The notes: generated from the letters alone by a model not told the origin. Shown: positions 46,755 to 58,199, counted from the stretch's first letter. The stretch: DNA of 64,000 nucleotides from Hyperoodon ampullatus (GCA_949752795.1 OX457075.1:5880001-5944000); one strand, 5' to 3'. Made by a program: numbers and translations.

Positions 46755-47205
46755 GATAAGGTATACACACACACACACACACACATACACACACAGTGGA
46801 ATATTACTCAGCCATAAAAAAGAATGAAATGCTAATTGTTAATCAACTATACTCTAATATAAAATAAGAATGAAAAAAGAATGAAATCATGCCATTTGCA
46901 GCAACATGGATGGACCTAGAGATGATCATACCAAGAGATGTAAGTCAGACAGAGAAAGACAAATGTCATATGATATCACTTATATGTGGAATCCCAAAAA
47001 AGGATACAAATGAACTTACTTACAAAACAGAAATAGACTCACAGACATAGAAAACAAACGTATGGCTACCAAAAGAGAAAGGGGGGTGGAAAGAGATAAA
47101 CTGGGAATTGGGGATCAACAGATACACACGACTATATATAAAATAGATTAAAAAAACAAGGACCTACTGTAGAGCACAGGGAATTATGTTCGATATCTCT
47201 AATAA
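46755..47205 (+). mobile_element. L1 3' fragment with internal disruption
   Basis: (AC)n at 46763-46796, 'gtggaatattactcagccat', then an odd 40-base block with 'gttaatcaactatactctaa' (a piece of L1 3'UTR) before 'gccatttgcagcaacatgga' resumes, and on to 'gacctactgtagagcacagg'. The 3'UTR piece looks like a local copy of L1 sequence out of order. Confidence 0.82.
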
Positions 47206-47635
47206 CCAAGTGAGATGGCTAGGAGGTGAGTGAGGCAAAGAACTGGAAAAGGAGAAGCCCACTAGAAGATGATGCCTGTAATCCAGGGATTAATTGGCAC
47301 TCAGATTAAATGGGAAAAAACATGGCCATGAAAGACTGGAAATCTAGGACTGACCAGAATGAAAGTTGAAAAAAAGGAGAAATGGAAAATGACCCAAAGT
47401 TTGCAATCAGAGAGTCGAAATAGTGGAAGTGTTGGCGACAGGAATGAGCCTGTGTGGGGTGCATGGAATGTGAGAGCTCTGAGCGGGGACTATGACCAAG
47501 TCACATTTGTACCCCAACTCCCATCACTTAGTGACTTCTCAGTAAACAATGAATATGAGAATGAAAGAATGAGCTTGACATTTTCTTTTTTGAGAAAGAG
47601 GAATCACTTTTAGAGGAAGGTGATGTGCTCAGTTT
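47206..47635. other. Unassigned or ancient-repeat DNA
   Basis: Purine-rich traces ('gaatgaaagttgaaaaaaag') may belong to an ancient repeat. No clear identity. Confidence 0.35.
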
Positions 47636-48055
47636 TGTACAATGACTTTGCTTGGGCTGCCATAAGGCAGTACTACAGACTAGGTGGCTTAAACAACAGA
47701 CCTCTATTTTCTTGTAATTCTAGAGAGCAGAAGTCCACGAGCAAGGTGTCAGCAGGTTTGGTTTCTTCTGACGTCTCTCTCCTTGGCTTACAGATGGTCG
47801 TCCTCTCCCTGTGTCCTCACAAGATCTTCCCTCTGTGTTGGTCTGTGTCCTAATTTCCTCTTTTTGCAAGAACACAGTCATATGGTAGTAGAACACCCGT
47901 CATATTTGTAAGAACACCAGCCATAGGGCTTCCTTTTACCTTAATTACCACTTTAAACACCCCATCTCTAAATGCAGTCACATTCTGAAGGTACTGGAGG
48001 TTAAGACTTTAACATATAAATTTAGAGGGAGACACAATTCTGCCTATAACAGATG
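47636..48055 (-). mobile_element. MaLR-type LTR (antisense)
   Basis: 'gcttgggctgccataaggca', 'gactaggtggcttaaacaac', 'aggtttggtttcttctgacg', 'ctctccctgtgtcctcacaa', the reverse complement of an MLT1-type LTR. Confidence 0.75.
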
Positions 48056-48155
48056 GTTATCCAAATGCATATTCCACAAGAAACTGGATATTTAAGATTT
48101 TTTCCTGGGGAAGAGGACCACGCTGAAGAGAGTGATTTGAAGAACTTAAAAGTGG

Positions 48156-48335
48156 ATGAATATGTACAATGGAATATTACTTAGCCATAAAAAAGAATGA
48201 AACCATGCCATTTGCAGCAACATGGATGGATCTAGAGATGATCATACTAAGTGAAGTAAGACAGAAAGAGGAAGACAAATACCATATGATATCACTTACA
48301 TGTGGAATCTAAAAAAAAGATACAAATGATTTCGT
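48156..48335 (+). mobile_element. L1 fragment (ORF2 3' part)
   Basis: 'tacaatggaatattacttag', 'gccatttgcagcaacatgga', 'ccatatgatatcacttacat'. Truncated at both ends. Confidence 0.85.
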
Positions 48336-48439
48336 TACATGATTAAAAGTGTTTTATAGTATTAATACAAATTAATAAAGTTTATTTTACCTTTTAAAAA
48401 ACTGCCTATGATATGTGGACTTTAAAAGCATCTTTAAAC

Positions 48440-48790
48440 TGATTTCTAGCTGCATTTTACTGTAGTCAGAAAAAATATTCTGCATGGTATTCTTTGAAAT
48501 TTGTTGAGATTTGTCTTATGGATAAGAGCATAATCTTATTTTGTAAATGATCTATGTACTCTATAATGATATACTCTATAGTTTTGGCTTATAGGATTAT
48601 AACCACAACAATTTCCTCAGGTTTGCTAGTCATGTTATTCAAACCTTCCATATGCTTACTGATTTTTTTTTTGTATACTAGTTTAATCAATTACTGATAA
48701 ATTTGTGTTGAACTTTCTCACTATATAAAAAAAGGGATGATGAAGCCATGAGACTATAGTCTTGCATGCCAAATTGTTTCTCATAGAAAA
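48440..48790 (-). mobile_element. Old L1 ORF2 fragment (antisense)
   Basis: 'tctagctgcattttactgta', 'tgaaatttgttgagatttgt', 'gtatactagtttaatcaatt', diverged antisense ORF2. Confidence 0.6.
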
Positions 48791-48799
48791 AAATGTATA

Positions 48800-49555
48800 T
48801 ATACATATATATATAAACAAACATGGGAGTTTCTCAGATAAGATTTGGGATTGACTGAATCTAGGTGGGTCCAGGAAATAATGCAGAGAATGGAGCTAAG
48901 TCATTAGTATACTCACAATCCAAACAGTGCCTATCAGAGGAGTTCCCAACCTCTGCCCCAACTGTGTGGGTTTCAAGACCATTTCTCAGCTGAGTTGCAC
49001 CATTGTCCCTAGGCAAAGACTCATGTGGCAAACAGATTTGGTGAGTTCCCCGACTACAGGAGAAATGTTAGGTGTGTGACTGTCACCTAACTCTTACTGG
49101 AACAAGATTAACACTGTTTTCTCCAAAGACAGATTTGTGGGTTTGCTGCATCTTAAAATCAAAGGCACTGTCTCTTCCATCCTGATATGTTTCACTGTCC
49201 TCTCTGTTCTAATACTGCGTTTGTATGGTTGGGTCCACCTGGTAGAGTTGCACCCGTAGCGTTCTCCCAGCAACCAGCTGTCAGATTTGTGCCAAATCAT
49301 GGCTATTATAATGCCAGTGTTACAAAGGTAAGTCCAGTAGTCTCTAAATTGGCTTAGTGAAGAGGAAGAAAGGAAAAAAAAATAGTTGCACTTTGCTACC
49401 AGGAAAAGCCATAATGTTGATTTTCCTGTTTGAAGCAGTGCTGTTCATTGGTAAGGGTCTCAGGAAGGTATAGGAATTAAATATAAAATCAATACCTTGT
49501 AAAGGCTTCGCCTTACACAGGAGACCTTAAAGAAAGACCTACAAATATGGCTTTT
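48800..49555. other. Unassigned intergenic DNA
   Basis: A TA-rich microsatellite lies at about 48792-48816. Otherwise nothing recognised. Confidence 0.4.
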
Positions 49556-49925
49556 TTTTTTACATAATCTGGCCCATGTTGACCTCTCCTGGATGTCCCT
49601 AGCTTGTCAGCACTCAAAAGGGTTTCTCCTATCATCACCTGTCAGCCCCAACCCAGCCCATCCCATCTCACCGACTGCTGCCATTCTGGAGATTTCTGTT
49701 CCAATAGATTCCATCATTGAAATTCATACCAAGTTAGGTCCTTCTGCTTATATCCTTTTAGGACCCCGTGTTACTTTTCCTCCATAGCTCTTGTTAAATA
49801 TGACTATTTGATTAATATCTAGCAACTTCATAGGACCGGAAGCTCCACAAGGGGCAGACATCATACCTACTTTATTGGCCAGTCGATGCCCAGTGTCTAG
49901 ATGAGTGAAGAATCTACCAGCCGTA
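49556..49925 (+). mobile_element. L2 LINE fragment
   Basis: 'acataatctggcccatgttg', 'ggaagctccacaaggggcag', 'ctactttattggccagtcga', 'tgcccagtgtctagatgagt', an L2 3'-end series. Confidence 0.5.
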
Positions 49926-51777
49926 GGATCAACATATAATTAGTGCATATATTTCTATGCCTATAGGTATTTGACTTGTCTTTTCATCACCTCGGGTTTC
50001 TTTGTACGTTTGTTTGATTTTAATAACAAGTAGCATGGAATGGTGGAAAGATCACAGATTGTGGAATTAGACACACCTAGTTTAAATTGAGCTGTTACAT
50101 TTTATTTGTCTAGATTCAGATGAGAGAGATACCAGTAACGGATGTTCAATTCTCATCCTCTTCGATCTTTCAATCGAACGTTCACTTTTACTTGAAAGTA
50201 TCCCCTTGGCTTTGTGGTCTCATTGTCTTATATTCTCCTCCTAAATCTCTGAACACTTCCTGGGTTTTCTTTCCTTGTCCTCAGAGTTGTATTCTGTGTC
50301 TTCTTCACATTGGGCACCATTTATACAGAGCTCTCATTTTTCTCTTGTAGCTTTAGCAGTCCCAATCTGAATTTTTCAGCTGCCTCACTGATAACTTCAT
50401 GAGAACACAATAGGAAAGTGTTGTAATTAACCCCAGAACCATGATGTAGTGATGTTTGCCCATCACTTGTAATTCTGTATAGTTTGAAGCTTTAGGTAAT
50501 ATTTTAGTGAATCACTTATAGTTTATTCCTAATTGCTGTGGAAAATGTATTTTGCACAGTACTAGTTCAGGTTCACTTACTTTGTAATAAGGACAATTCC
50601 TGTGTGTGTAATATATAATATACAGCTGCATCTATCATCTATTACAAAAAGAATCATCTAATATTTCACTGAATTACCTCAGAGACCACGGATCTCTTCT
50701 AATCCATCCATAGCACTTTCTGAGTGTAAATACTCTTCAATCAGATATTTAGACAACTTTTCAGGGCACTCAAATCTATAGGGAGGGAGATATGTATTCT
50801 AAACATAATTCCAATAGAAGATTCAGATATTAGGATAAGAAATGTATCCTGGACATATTTCTGTGTTATGGAAGACATCCCCAAACCTACTAAAACTATC
50901 TGAAACGGAATAGCCTTCCTTGATGGGGCGAATAAAGATTTGACTAATAATGATCCAGCAAAAATCAAACCTGCCATTCAGCAAAGAGAAATGACTCTTT
51001 TGTGTGTTTGAATAACTTCTGATAAGTCAAGGTGTTTTCTTTGATAAAAAATGTATTAGTTACATTTTGAGCTTCACATTACAAGCTTTGGAGTGAGCCA
51101 CATATGTTTTTAAGTTACCCTGCAGCCCTAGAGAGCAAGAAAGACAAAAAATAATCAGGTCATAGCTGTGGAAGGTACAATTGGACACCTTAGGCATTGA
51201 GACTTACTCTCCAAGGTACTTCTCCCAACTACTTTCTCATGTCATCTCTAAAATCAGTTGCTGCTTGGAGACACGTGGAGACCAGGTAAATAAGAAGATA
51301 AAAATTTTGCTATGGCTCTTCTAAGTACCTACCCACCTAAAGTAATAAGACAACCATATACTAGAAAAGCAGCTGTCTTCAAAGTTAAAGCCTAACTTCT
51401 TTTCCTAAAAAGAAAAAAGAAGGAATAGAGAAAAAAAAGAGAGAAATACTGAAAACATTCTACACTTAATACTACTCCAAATCAGAAATCAGGTGTTCAA
51501 CAGGCTTACATAACCAGAACTTAGAAGCAAAGCCTCTAGGTAACTATAAAGGGTGATGGTGCCTCCAATGAGCTCTAGCCATTTGACTTGTACACAAACC
51601 CTGCGGGAATTTATTCAAGGCCATTTATGGTTATTTTATGCCATACTAAATACATTTTCACATTTGAGAGCTAAGTCAATATCAGTTTAAAATAAAAACG
51701 TTAGAATAAAGAAATAAGCAGGCTTCAGTTTCAGCAATGATGTAACTCGTTTGAACCTATTCAACAGACAGAAGAAA
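49926..51777. other. Unassigned AT-rich intergenic DNA
   Basis: No recognised repeat or conserved frame. Confidence 0.4.
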
Positions 51778-51793
51778 AAAACTAAACAATCAG

Positions 51794-52011
51794 GGCTTCC
51801 CTGGTGGCGCAGTGGTTGAGAGTCCGCCTGCCGATGCAGGGGACACGGGTAACCGCCCCAGTCCAGGAAGATCCCACATGCCGCGGAGAGGCTGGGCCCG
51901 TGAGCCATGGCCGCTGAGCCTGCGCGTCCAGAGCCTGTGCTCCGCAACGGGAGAGGCCACAACAATGAGAGGCCCGCGTACCGCAAAAAAAAAACAAACA
52001 AAACAAAAAAC
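51794..52011 (+). mobile_element. CHR-type SINE (short, young form)
   Basis: Typical head and body, tail A10 then (CAAAA)n. The 16-bp duplication 'aaaactaaacaatcag' lies at 51778-51793 and 52012-52027. Confidence 0.95.
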
Positions 52012-52226
52012 AAAACTAAACAATCAGTAGTATCTCAAAGAATACAGAACATGTGATATTGGGGGAGGGACATGGAATCTTATCCAGCAAAATAGGTCCT
52101 GAGGAAGCAATATATGATAAACAGCAAAAAACCCTGCTGATCATAAGACACCAAGAAAAATTAAATTTAGAATCTTCTGTGAAAAAGAGTGCAATTTTTA
52201 ATTTTTATTTAAAATGGATACAATTC

Positions 52227-52494
52227 GGGACTCCCCTGGTGGTGCAGTGGTTAAGAATCCGCCTGCCAATGCAGGGGACATGGGTTCCATCCCTGATCCA
52301 GGAAGATCACACATACCATAGAGCGACTAAGCCCACGAGCCACAACTACTGAGCCCACACGCCACAACTACTGAAGCTGGTGCGCCTAGAGCCCGTGTCT
52401 GCAACAAGAGTAGCCCCCACTCACTGCAACTAGAGAAAGCCCGCGTGCAGCAACAAAGACCCAACGCAGCCAAAAAATTAATAAAAAAAAAAAA
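52227..52494 (+). mobile_element. CHR-type SINE, long form
   Basis: 'gggactcccctggtggtgca' head, 'cacaactactgagcccacac' repeats and 'caaagacccaacgcagccaa' end. Target copies 'ggatacaattc' (52216-52226) and 'ggatacagttc' (52495-52505). Confidence 0.93.
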
Positions 52495-52822
52495 GGATAC
52501 AGTTCAAGGTTTGGTGTTCAAAGAAGTCTTCAGCAGTTCATAATTTTTCCTGTGCTGTTTACTTACTCTCATTCCCAAGCCCATCCTCTGTCCTCTGCAT
52601 GTGATGCTGGGGCTTGCCGTTTTGCAGAAGCAAAATGAGCATCTGACAATGAGAGGCAGTGTGAGACAGAACGGAAGAAGGAAGGAAGAAGGCACTTCCT
52701 CCTGCTTTCCAGCACCCTTGAGCTCTTCTCAAGCAGCAACAGACAGTTGGCGCCAGCCTATCAACGCTCTTAGCACTCCCGACACCTGCCCCTGCTGAGT
52801 TCTTCCTCAATAACCAATTCGC
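52495..52822. other. Unassigned spacer between SINEs
   Basis: Unique, somewhat GC-richer. The long minus-strand frame running through it (52559-53065) gets most of its length from the SINE at 52843. Confidence 0.45.
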
Positions 52823-52842
52823 AAAAGAGTGAGCACAATTAG

Positions 52843-53049
52843 GGCTTCCCTGGTGGCGCAGTGGTTGAGAGTCCACCTGCCGATGCAGAGAACACGGGTT
52901 TGTGCCCCGGTCCGGGAAGATCCCACATGCCGCGGAGCGGCTGGGCCCATGAGCCATGGCCGCTGAGGCTGCGCGTCTGGAGCCTGTGCTCCGTAACGGG
53001 AGAGGCCACAACAGTGAGAGGCCCACGTACCACACACACACACACACAA
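52843..53049 (+). mobile_element. CHR-type SINE with (CA)n tail, very recent
   Basis: Typical head and body, but the 3' end is (CA)n at 53031-53047 followed by a few A's. A perfect 20-bp duplication 'aaaagagtgagcacaattag' (52823-52842 and 53050-53069) suggests little decay. Confidence 0.95.
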
Positions 53050-53265
53050 AAAAGAGTGAGCACAATTAGAAGGCTGCTGTTTTGTACCACTACATTTTGG
53101 AATAACTTCTTGTGCAGCAATAGTAACCAGAACATCAGACTTTTAAATTTTGTCCTCCACAGGAGGTGCTCAAGTAATATTTTATTGAGTAAAAGAATAA
53201 ATGCTGAGAAACTAGATGACAGAAGGTGGTGGCAGTATACCAATGGTATTCTCCATTTAGTCCCT

Positions 53266-53360
53266 AAGTTGGCATTACATTGGCCCTAGAATGAACAAAC
53301 TATCCCAGAAACAGTTCAGAAAGCAAATTCCACTATACAAAGTGAGTAGGTTTTTTCCTT
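53266..53360 (+). repeat. Left arm of a 95-bp inverted repeat
   Basis: Reverse complement of 54746-54840 with about six differences and a 1-base gap (roughly 90 percent or better by eye). It is in unique-looking sequence. Shared blocks include 'acattggccctagaatgaac' and its complement. Confidence 0.88.
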
Positions 53361-53799
53361 TTCTTTTTAATGAAGAGGAAGGTATTTTTCTTACCTTACA
53401 ATTGAGGAAGGCTACTTGTGAAATATTGAACAGGAATTCCCACATTTCCCATACTACCACCTCAAATTCCCTTTTATTCTCATCCTTTCCTGAGACTGGA
53501 CTCGATTTTTATGCTATTTGAAGAATTTCTAGGAATTGGTGTTAATGAAGTGCTTATACTATCTCATCATCCTAGAATTAGTAGTTTTGTGAAGAATGAT
53601 TATTAAACAAGTTTTTAGCTTTAATTGACTAGCATCAACATTCCAGATGAAACTCAGATTTTAAATATTTACATGAATGACAGTAGCAAGGGGCACACCT
53701 AGCACCCAGATCTTGGTTTCTAATATCATTCTCCAGCCAAATAAACCAAGGCTCCCTGGAGAAATGGCTGATTGTTGGATTAGGACAGAAAATGTACAA

Positions 53800-54190
53800 G
53801 ATGAGCCTGGGTCATCTTATAGTTCCAGAAAGTAAAAAACTGCTCAAAATTTAAAAAGCCCAAACTGATGGGGGTATGTTGAAGGAACATAGGCACCAAA
53901 GAAAAGAAGTCCCAATAGTCAAAGCTAGAAAAATTTGAGCAACAGAATAAATAAAGTAGTGTTGGATTATAATCCAAAGTATAAAATTAGTATCCATTAA
54001 TCCATACTTATATAAATAAATGATTGAATAAATAAATAAATGGAGAGAATAGATAAATTCCTCAGGCAGAAAAATTCCAAATAATTTATACACACACTCC
54101 ACTTTTAAGGAAATGTACTATAACTTCCCACTCCTTAAGTGTGGGCTCCACAGAGCAATTTCTTTCCAAGGAGTACAGTATAGAAAAAGA
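53800..54190 (+). mobile_element. Possible old L1 3'UTR-like sequence
   Basis: 'taaataaatgattgaataaa', 'cttcccactccttaagtgtg', 'aaggagtacagtatagaaaa' recall 3' parts of old L1M elements. Low certainty. Confidence 0.35.
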
Positions 54191-54193
54191 CAG

Positions 54194-54745
54194 GGGAAAA
54201 AGAGTAACTTGACATTGGTGAAAGATATCAAGGAAGAAACAAATAAGTGGAAAGATAGCCTATGCTCATGGATTGGAAGAATTAATACCGTTAAAATGTC
54301 AATACTACCAGAAGCCATCTGTAGATTCAGTGCAATCACTATCAATATCCAATGACATTATTTAACAGAAATAGAAAAAAGTACTCCTAAGATATATATG
54401 GGACCCCAAAAGACCCTGAGCAGCTAAAGAAATCCCGAGAAAGAAGAACAAAGCAGGAGGCATCACATTTCCTGATTTCAAGCTATATTATAAAGCTAAA
54501 TTAATTAAAACAGTGTGGTACTGGCATAAAAACAGACAAATAGACCAATAGAAAAGAACTGAGAGCCTGTAAATAAACCTGAGTATATACAGTCAACTAA
54601 TATTTGATGAGAGAGCCAAGAATCCTCGGTGGAGAAATGACAGTCCCTTTAATAAATGGTGTGGGAAAACTGTATATCCACATGTAAAAGAATGAAACTT
54701 AAAATCTATCTTACACCACTCACAAAAATTAACTTAAATGAACTG
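54194..54745 (+). mobile_element. L1 ORF2 segment, sense (first part of a rearranged L1)
   Basis: 'catgctcatggattggaaga', 'attcagtgcaatcactatca', 'acaaagcaggaggcatcaca', 'cagtgtggtactggcataaa', ending at 'cttaaatgaactg'. Joined directly to the inverted 95-bp copy at 54746. Confidence 0.9.
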
Positions 54746-54840
54746 AAGGAAAAAACCTACTTACTTTGTATAGTGGAATTTGCTTTCTGAAATGTTTCTG
54801 GATTGTTTATTCATTCTAGGGCCAATGTAATGCAAACTTT
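54746..54840 (-). repeat. Right arm of a 95-bp inverted repeat, at an L1 inversion junction
   Basis: Inverted copy of 53266-53360, placed exactly between the sense L1 segment and the antisense L1 segment. It is not L1 sequence. Confidence 0.88.
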
Positions 54841-55470
54841 CTTTTCAAGTTAGTGTTTTTGGATATATTCCCAGAAGTGAAATTGCTGGATCATATGGTA
54901 GTTCTATTTTTAATTTGTTGAGGAACATCCATGCTGTTTTCCATAGTAGCTGCACCAATTTACATTCCCAACAGTGAGCAAGTGTTTCCTTTTCTCCACA
55001 TCCACTCCAGCATTTGTTATCTCTTGTCTTTTTGATGACAGCCATGCTAATAGTCATGAGGTGATATCTTATTGTGGTTTTAATTTGCATTTTCCTAATA
55101 ACTAGTGATGTTGAGCATCCTTTCATGTACCTATTAGTCTTTATATATCTTCTTTGGAAAAAATGTCTATTCAAGTCCTTTGCTTATTTTTTAATTAGGT
55201 TATTTGGGTTTTTGTTTTTGCTATTGAGTTGTATGAGATCTTTATATGTTTTGGATATTAACCCCTTATCAGATATATGGTTTGCAAATATTTTTTCCCA
55301 TTCTGTAATTTGTCTTTTCACATTGTCAATGTCTTCTTTTGCTGTGCAGATGCTTTTTTTTAGTTTGATGTAGTACCACTTGTTTATTTTTTATTTGTTG
55401 CTTGGGCTTCAAGTGTAATTTCCAAAAAAATTATTACTAAGGCCCACGTCAAGGAGCGTTTTCCCTTTAA
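54841..55470 (-). mobile_element. L1 ORF2 segment, inverted (second part of a rearranged L1)
   Basis: Antisense ORF2: 'attgctggatcatatggtag', 'gctgcaccaatttacattcc', 'aaccccttatcagatatatg', 'ttcttttgctgtgcagatgc'. In L1 order this segment follows the one at 54194-54745 after a gap of only some tens of bases. Confidence 0.9.
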
Positions 55471-55489
55471 TTAATAATAATGTATTAAT

Positions 55490-55653
55490 ATTCATTCATT
55501 AATTGTGACAAATGTACCATACTAATAAAATATTATAATCATAATCAAAATAGATAACAGGTTGGAGTATATGGGATCTGTCTGTACTACCACCACAATA
55601 ATTTTGTACCTCTAAAACCAATCTAAAATAAAAAGTTTATTTAAAAAAATGTT
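55490..55653 (+). mobile_element. L1 3'UTR end, sense (last part of a rearranged L1)
   Basis: 'gtgacaaatgtaccatacta', 'gtatatgggatctgtctgta', 'ctaaaataaaaagtttattt', the 3' end of an old L1 in the same direction as 54194. Confidence 0.7.
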
Positions 55654-55662
55654 CACATGTGC

Positions 55663-55701
55663 TGAGTTTTGTCAACATAAAAAAATTATTGACAAAACTC
55701 A
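55663..55701. repeat. Perfect 13-bp inverted repeat (hairpin)
   Basis: 'tgagttttgtcaa' and 'ttgacaaaactca' separated by 13 bases, just after the L1 A-tail. AATAAA follows at once (55701-55706). Confidence 0.9.
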
Positions 55702-57392
55702 ATAAAGTAACTTCACCATGTGTACAATTGCCCTGTTTACTGTCGACTAGGCTTACCCAAGTTAAAAGCCTATACAAGTGTCCACTCATAAAGGGCAACA
55801 TTAAAATCCTGCCAAGTTTGCTGATTAATAGTCTGGGTGCTGCCATAGCCAGGCTGTTCCAAGTACTTAGAAAAAGGAGCTTAGTCATCTGCCTAATCTC
55901 TCCTTTATTAAGTTTAATTTATGGACTGTGAGTTTCACTGGAGCGAAATCTTGATCACAACAGCAAATTGTTGAACAGAAAAGGGATGGCATGGAGGCTG
56001 AGGCCCACAATTCTCAGAAACAAAAGGGAGATACAATTAGTGAAAGACAATAAGGGCTTCACATTGTTGAGATGGTCCCAGAACAGAATAACTACACCTA
56101 ACTTTGTCCCCACCCCTTCCCACTTAGCCCAGCCCAAAGAATCACTTTGAAGGTCCTAGATTTTCACTGTTGCCTTAAATTTTGGGAAACAAATAAAATA
56201 GCACTTTAAAAAAAGGTTAAAGCAGCAACATATCTTAATTGTATTCATACATTTGCAAGAATTTAAATAATTTTTCATCTGTAATATTTAAAATAAACTC
56301 CTAAAAATATGTGGTACTAACAGGAAACGTCTAGGCACCCTTCCAGAAGTGACCTTGAAGACCATCTTTGTACCACCTGGGCCACATGTCTCTATTAGAG
56401 GACAGGAAAAATAAATCAAGACCTAATAACTGAGGAGGGGTGAAAGCCATCATTCAGGGTGTTGCATTCATCGTGGAGCTTTATGGCTTTCCACTGGCTT
56501 CAGGTCAATTTGCTTTAAGGGCAGGGTCCTGTGAATCCAACTGAATGATCAATTTATTCAACTATTGTATTTCATAAATTTAATAAATTATTTAATTGTC
56601 GAAGAGTTTTTCAAAGTTTTCCTTTCAGTTTCAACCCTTACCCCTGCTCCTTCTACCTTTTCCAGCAACCCTGCCCCTGCATTTTCTTCTACTCCAGCCT
56701 GTTAATTTTTTACAAATGTAGTTGGCTTTTCCTTTAATCACTGGCACAGAAAGAGTCATGGCATAGTGCCAGACCCTGTAGAAGTGTAAAATTTCTCATA
56801 GTGTCTCGGGCTAAAGTAAGTACAGAATCAAAGGCAGTGGCAAGACCCAAATCTACAAAAATAAAGAGACTAAAAATCGTAAAAGGAAAGGCTCTCCATC
56901 GACATATAAAATGGCAAGAATAGGAACAAGAAAAGATGTAGGTGCAAGTGCTGAATAGGGGCTGAAACAATATCAAAACTTTGAAATATCCTATTTGGCA
57001 AATAGGATTTAAAAAAAACTGATCTATTGGCAAAATGGCTTTCTGCAAATTGACCAGTTCTCTTTTGACAATACTATATGGCCTCATCATCAAACCAAAT
57101 TGGACTCCTCTGGGCTTTACCAAGGACACATAAGAAATTAATTGGGAAATAATGTTCAAACAGCCATGCACATAATCCCATTTCTGGTTTTCCTTTCCAC
57201 CTTACTGTGTGCCTTGAGTAAAAGCCCAGAGCTGGCTGAATTTCAACATTTCTATTGATTTAAGAAAAGGGAGAAGAAGGAGAGAGAAACTTCTTTCATT
57301 TTCCTAACTTCTGAATAAAATCACCTGACATATAATTTGTGCCTGCTTTTGTTGCTTGAAATGAACCCACTATGACGCCAGAAACCTCTTGA
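55702..57392. other. Unassigned intergenic DNA
   Basis: Includes a 145-codon frame on the minus strand (56734-57171) that I cannot match to any protein. It has no typical gene context and is likely chance. Confidence 0.4.
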
Positions 57393-57406
57393 AAAGAATA
57401 ATAGGA

Positions 57407-58022
57407 CTTATTAGTTGTCTATTTTATATACAGTAGTGTGTATATGTCAATCCCAATCTCCCAATTTATCCCACCCCTCTAAACCCCAGTAACCATAAGT
57501 TTGGTTTTCTACATCTGTAACTCTACTTCTGTTTTGTAAATAAGTTCATTTGTACTCTTTTTTTATATTCCACATATAAGCAATATCATATGATATTTGT
57601 CTTTCTCTGTCTGACTTACTTCACTCAGTATGACAATCTCTAGGTCCATCCATGTTGCTGCAAATTATTTTGTTCTTTTTTATGGCTGAGTAATATTCCA
57701 TTGTATATATGTACCACATCTTGTTTATCCATTCCTCTGCTGATGGGCATTTAGGTTGTTTCCATGTCCTGGCTATTTTCCATGTAAATAGTGCTGCAAT
57801 GAACATTGGGGTGCACGTATCTTTTCGAATTATGCAGAAAACTAATAAGGACCTACTGTAGGGCACAGGGAACTCTACTACTCAATAATGGCCTATATGG
57901 GAAAAGAATCTTAAAAAAGAGTGGGTATATGTATATGTATAACTGATTCACTGTGCTGTGCACCTGAAACTAACATGACACTGTAAATCAACTATACTCC
58001 AATAAAAATTAAAAAAAAAAAA
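57407..58022 (+). mobile_element. L1 3' end with 5' inversion (twin priming)
   Basis: 57407-57836 is antisense ORF2 end plus early 3'UTR. 57837-58022 is the remaining 3'UTR in sense, with an A-tail. The pieces meet with about 10 bases of shared L1 sequence ('aactaataag'). Imperfect target copies: 'aaagaataatagga' near 57393 and 'aaagaagaatggga' near 58023. Confidence 0.9.
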
Positions 58023-58077
58023 AAAGAAGAATGGGATTCTCCAGTTATAAAATCATTTAGGAACTGGTAAAGACTTC

Positions 58078-58197
58078 CCTGGGACTTCCCTGGTGGTCCA
58101 ATGGTTAAGACTCCTCACTGCTTTCACTGCAGTGGGTATGAGTTCGATTCCTGGTCAGGGAACTAAGATCCCATTTGCCACATGGCCAAAAAAAAAA
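58078..58197 (+). mobile_element. CHR/tRNA-type SINE, short old form
   Basis: 'gacttccctggtggtccaat' head, 'ggttaagactcctcactgct', B-box 'gagttcgattcctgg', then 'gccacatggccaaaaaaa'. Ends soon after the tRNA part, unlike the others. Confidence 0.85.
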
Positions 58198-58199
58198 GA

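Noticed and set aside
52559..53065. 168-codon frame on the minus strand
   Set aside because: Much of it reads through the CHR SINE at 52843-53049. The same peptide pattern (CGTRASHCCGL...) appears at every copy of the SINE, so it is repeat-derived.
56734..57171. 145-codon minus-strand frame, hydrophobic in places
   Set aside because: No family resemblance, no promoter or splice context, and AT-rich desert around it. One such frame is expected by chance in this much sequence.
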